Of a stretch of DNA of 33,406 nucleotides, positions 33,276 to 33,406 are shown piece after piece. Under the pieces are notes generated by a model. The model saw nothing but the letters and a program-made list of their open reading frames with translations. It was not told the DNA's origin and searched no databases. The position numbers were made by a program, and so were the translations under genes. The stretch's first letter is position 1. Every line of letters begins with the position of its first letter. Source of the DNA: Clostridia bacterium (GTDB lineage Bacteria > Bacillota > Clostridia > Oscillospirales > CAG-272); NCBI GenBank assembly GCA_017540175.1, contig JAFYBN010000043.1, positions 1 to 33,406 on the forward strand. Direction: 5' to 3'.

Positions 33276-33325
33276 CCCCTTAGAGTAGACACACGAAAAA
33301 ACAAAAACGTGTCTACACTAAGGGG
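33276..33325 (+). repeat. 17-bp imperfect inverted repeat at the IS left end
   Basis: CCCCTTAGAGTAGACAC (33276-33292) and GTGTCTACACTAAGGGG (33309-33325) pair with one mismatch around an A-rich 16-base loop, just before the transposase start. It may contain the left terminal repeat of the element and can form a hairpin that limits transposase expression from outside. Confidence 0.6.
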
Positions 33326-33332
33326 GTTATTC

Positions 33333-33406
33333 ATGTCAAGGAGGAAGAACAAAAGGTACAGCATGGAACTAAAGGTGACAGCGGTCGAAGCGTACCTGAA
33401 GGGAGA
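33333..33406 (+). CDS. IS3-family transposase OrfA, start only
   Basis: The visible residues (24) begin MSRRKNKRYSMELKVTAVEAYL and match the helix-turn-helix N terminus of IS3-family OrfA proteins of the IS150 group ('K.Y..ElK..AV..YL.GE'). The ATG has AAGGGGG seven bases before it. The rest, including OrfB, lies outside the window. A short fragment, so the family call rests on this one helix and the flanking inverted repeat. Confidence 0.7.
   Translation, partial: MSRRKNKRYSMELKVTAVEAYLKG

Overview
The window looks like chromosome from a GC-rich, endospore-forming member of the Bacillota, probably class Clostridia. Three sporulation genes support this (sigH, gpr, spoIIP), as do clostridial families (DUF4364, type II pantothenate kinase, trigger-factor-like lipoprotein), strong AGGAGG-type ribosome sites, and sigma-A promoters that nearly all have 17-bp spacers. 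The genus cannot be told from sequence alone. No rRNA, tRNA, CRISPR array or prophage was seen.

Layout. 1-1528 (minus): coaW followed by a CotH-kinase-like lipoprotein cut by the window edge. 1626-3418 (plus): an SGNH hydrolase translationally coupled to a HAD-IIA phosphatase, closed by a terminator. 3656-6277 (minus): gpr-spoIIP, with a good forespore-type (sigma-F/G) promoter before gpr. 6372-8325 (plus): an orphan family-5 solute-binding lipoprotein. 8394-10521: a DUF4364 protein with an acidic insertion, sigH, a 150-180 nt structured RNA candidate, and a small zinc-ribbon protein. 10762-15915: rlmB, then a 1355-residue membrane protein that looks like a catalytically dead P-type ATPase behind about 800 residues of acidic repeats. 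15988-19592: 5-formyl-THF cyclo-ligase, an intact CtpE-like P-type ATPase and a GNAT acetyltransferase. 19683-20219 (minus): a MarR regulator with a perfect palindrome over its own -35 box. 20256-20508: a MITE-like non-coding element with terminal inverted repeats. 20575-25165 (minus): iron-type alcohol dehydrogenase, a secreted trigger-factor-like PPIase, and a two-gene zinc-ribbon/Tim44-like membrane pair. 25278-28320: a GH51 arabinofuranosidase convergent with an unassigned TIM-barrel-like protein. 28464-29393 (minus): a decayed gene. 29684-33178 (plus): a large lipoprotein with calcium-binding TSP3 repeats and a VWA domain. 33276-33406: the left end of an IS3-family element.

How genes work together. 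gpr and spoIIP act at two spore stages (SASP degradation at germination; peptidoglycan hydrolysis during engulfment). sigH beside rlmB keeps part of the classic Firmicutes rlmB-sigH neighbourhood, but rpmG-secE-nusG do not follow. The most unusual items are the pseudo-P-type ATPase sitting one gene from a catalytically intact P-type ATPase, and the structured RNA candidate between sigH and the zinc-ribbon gene. Function calls come from motif recognition by eye; no database search was run.
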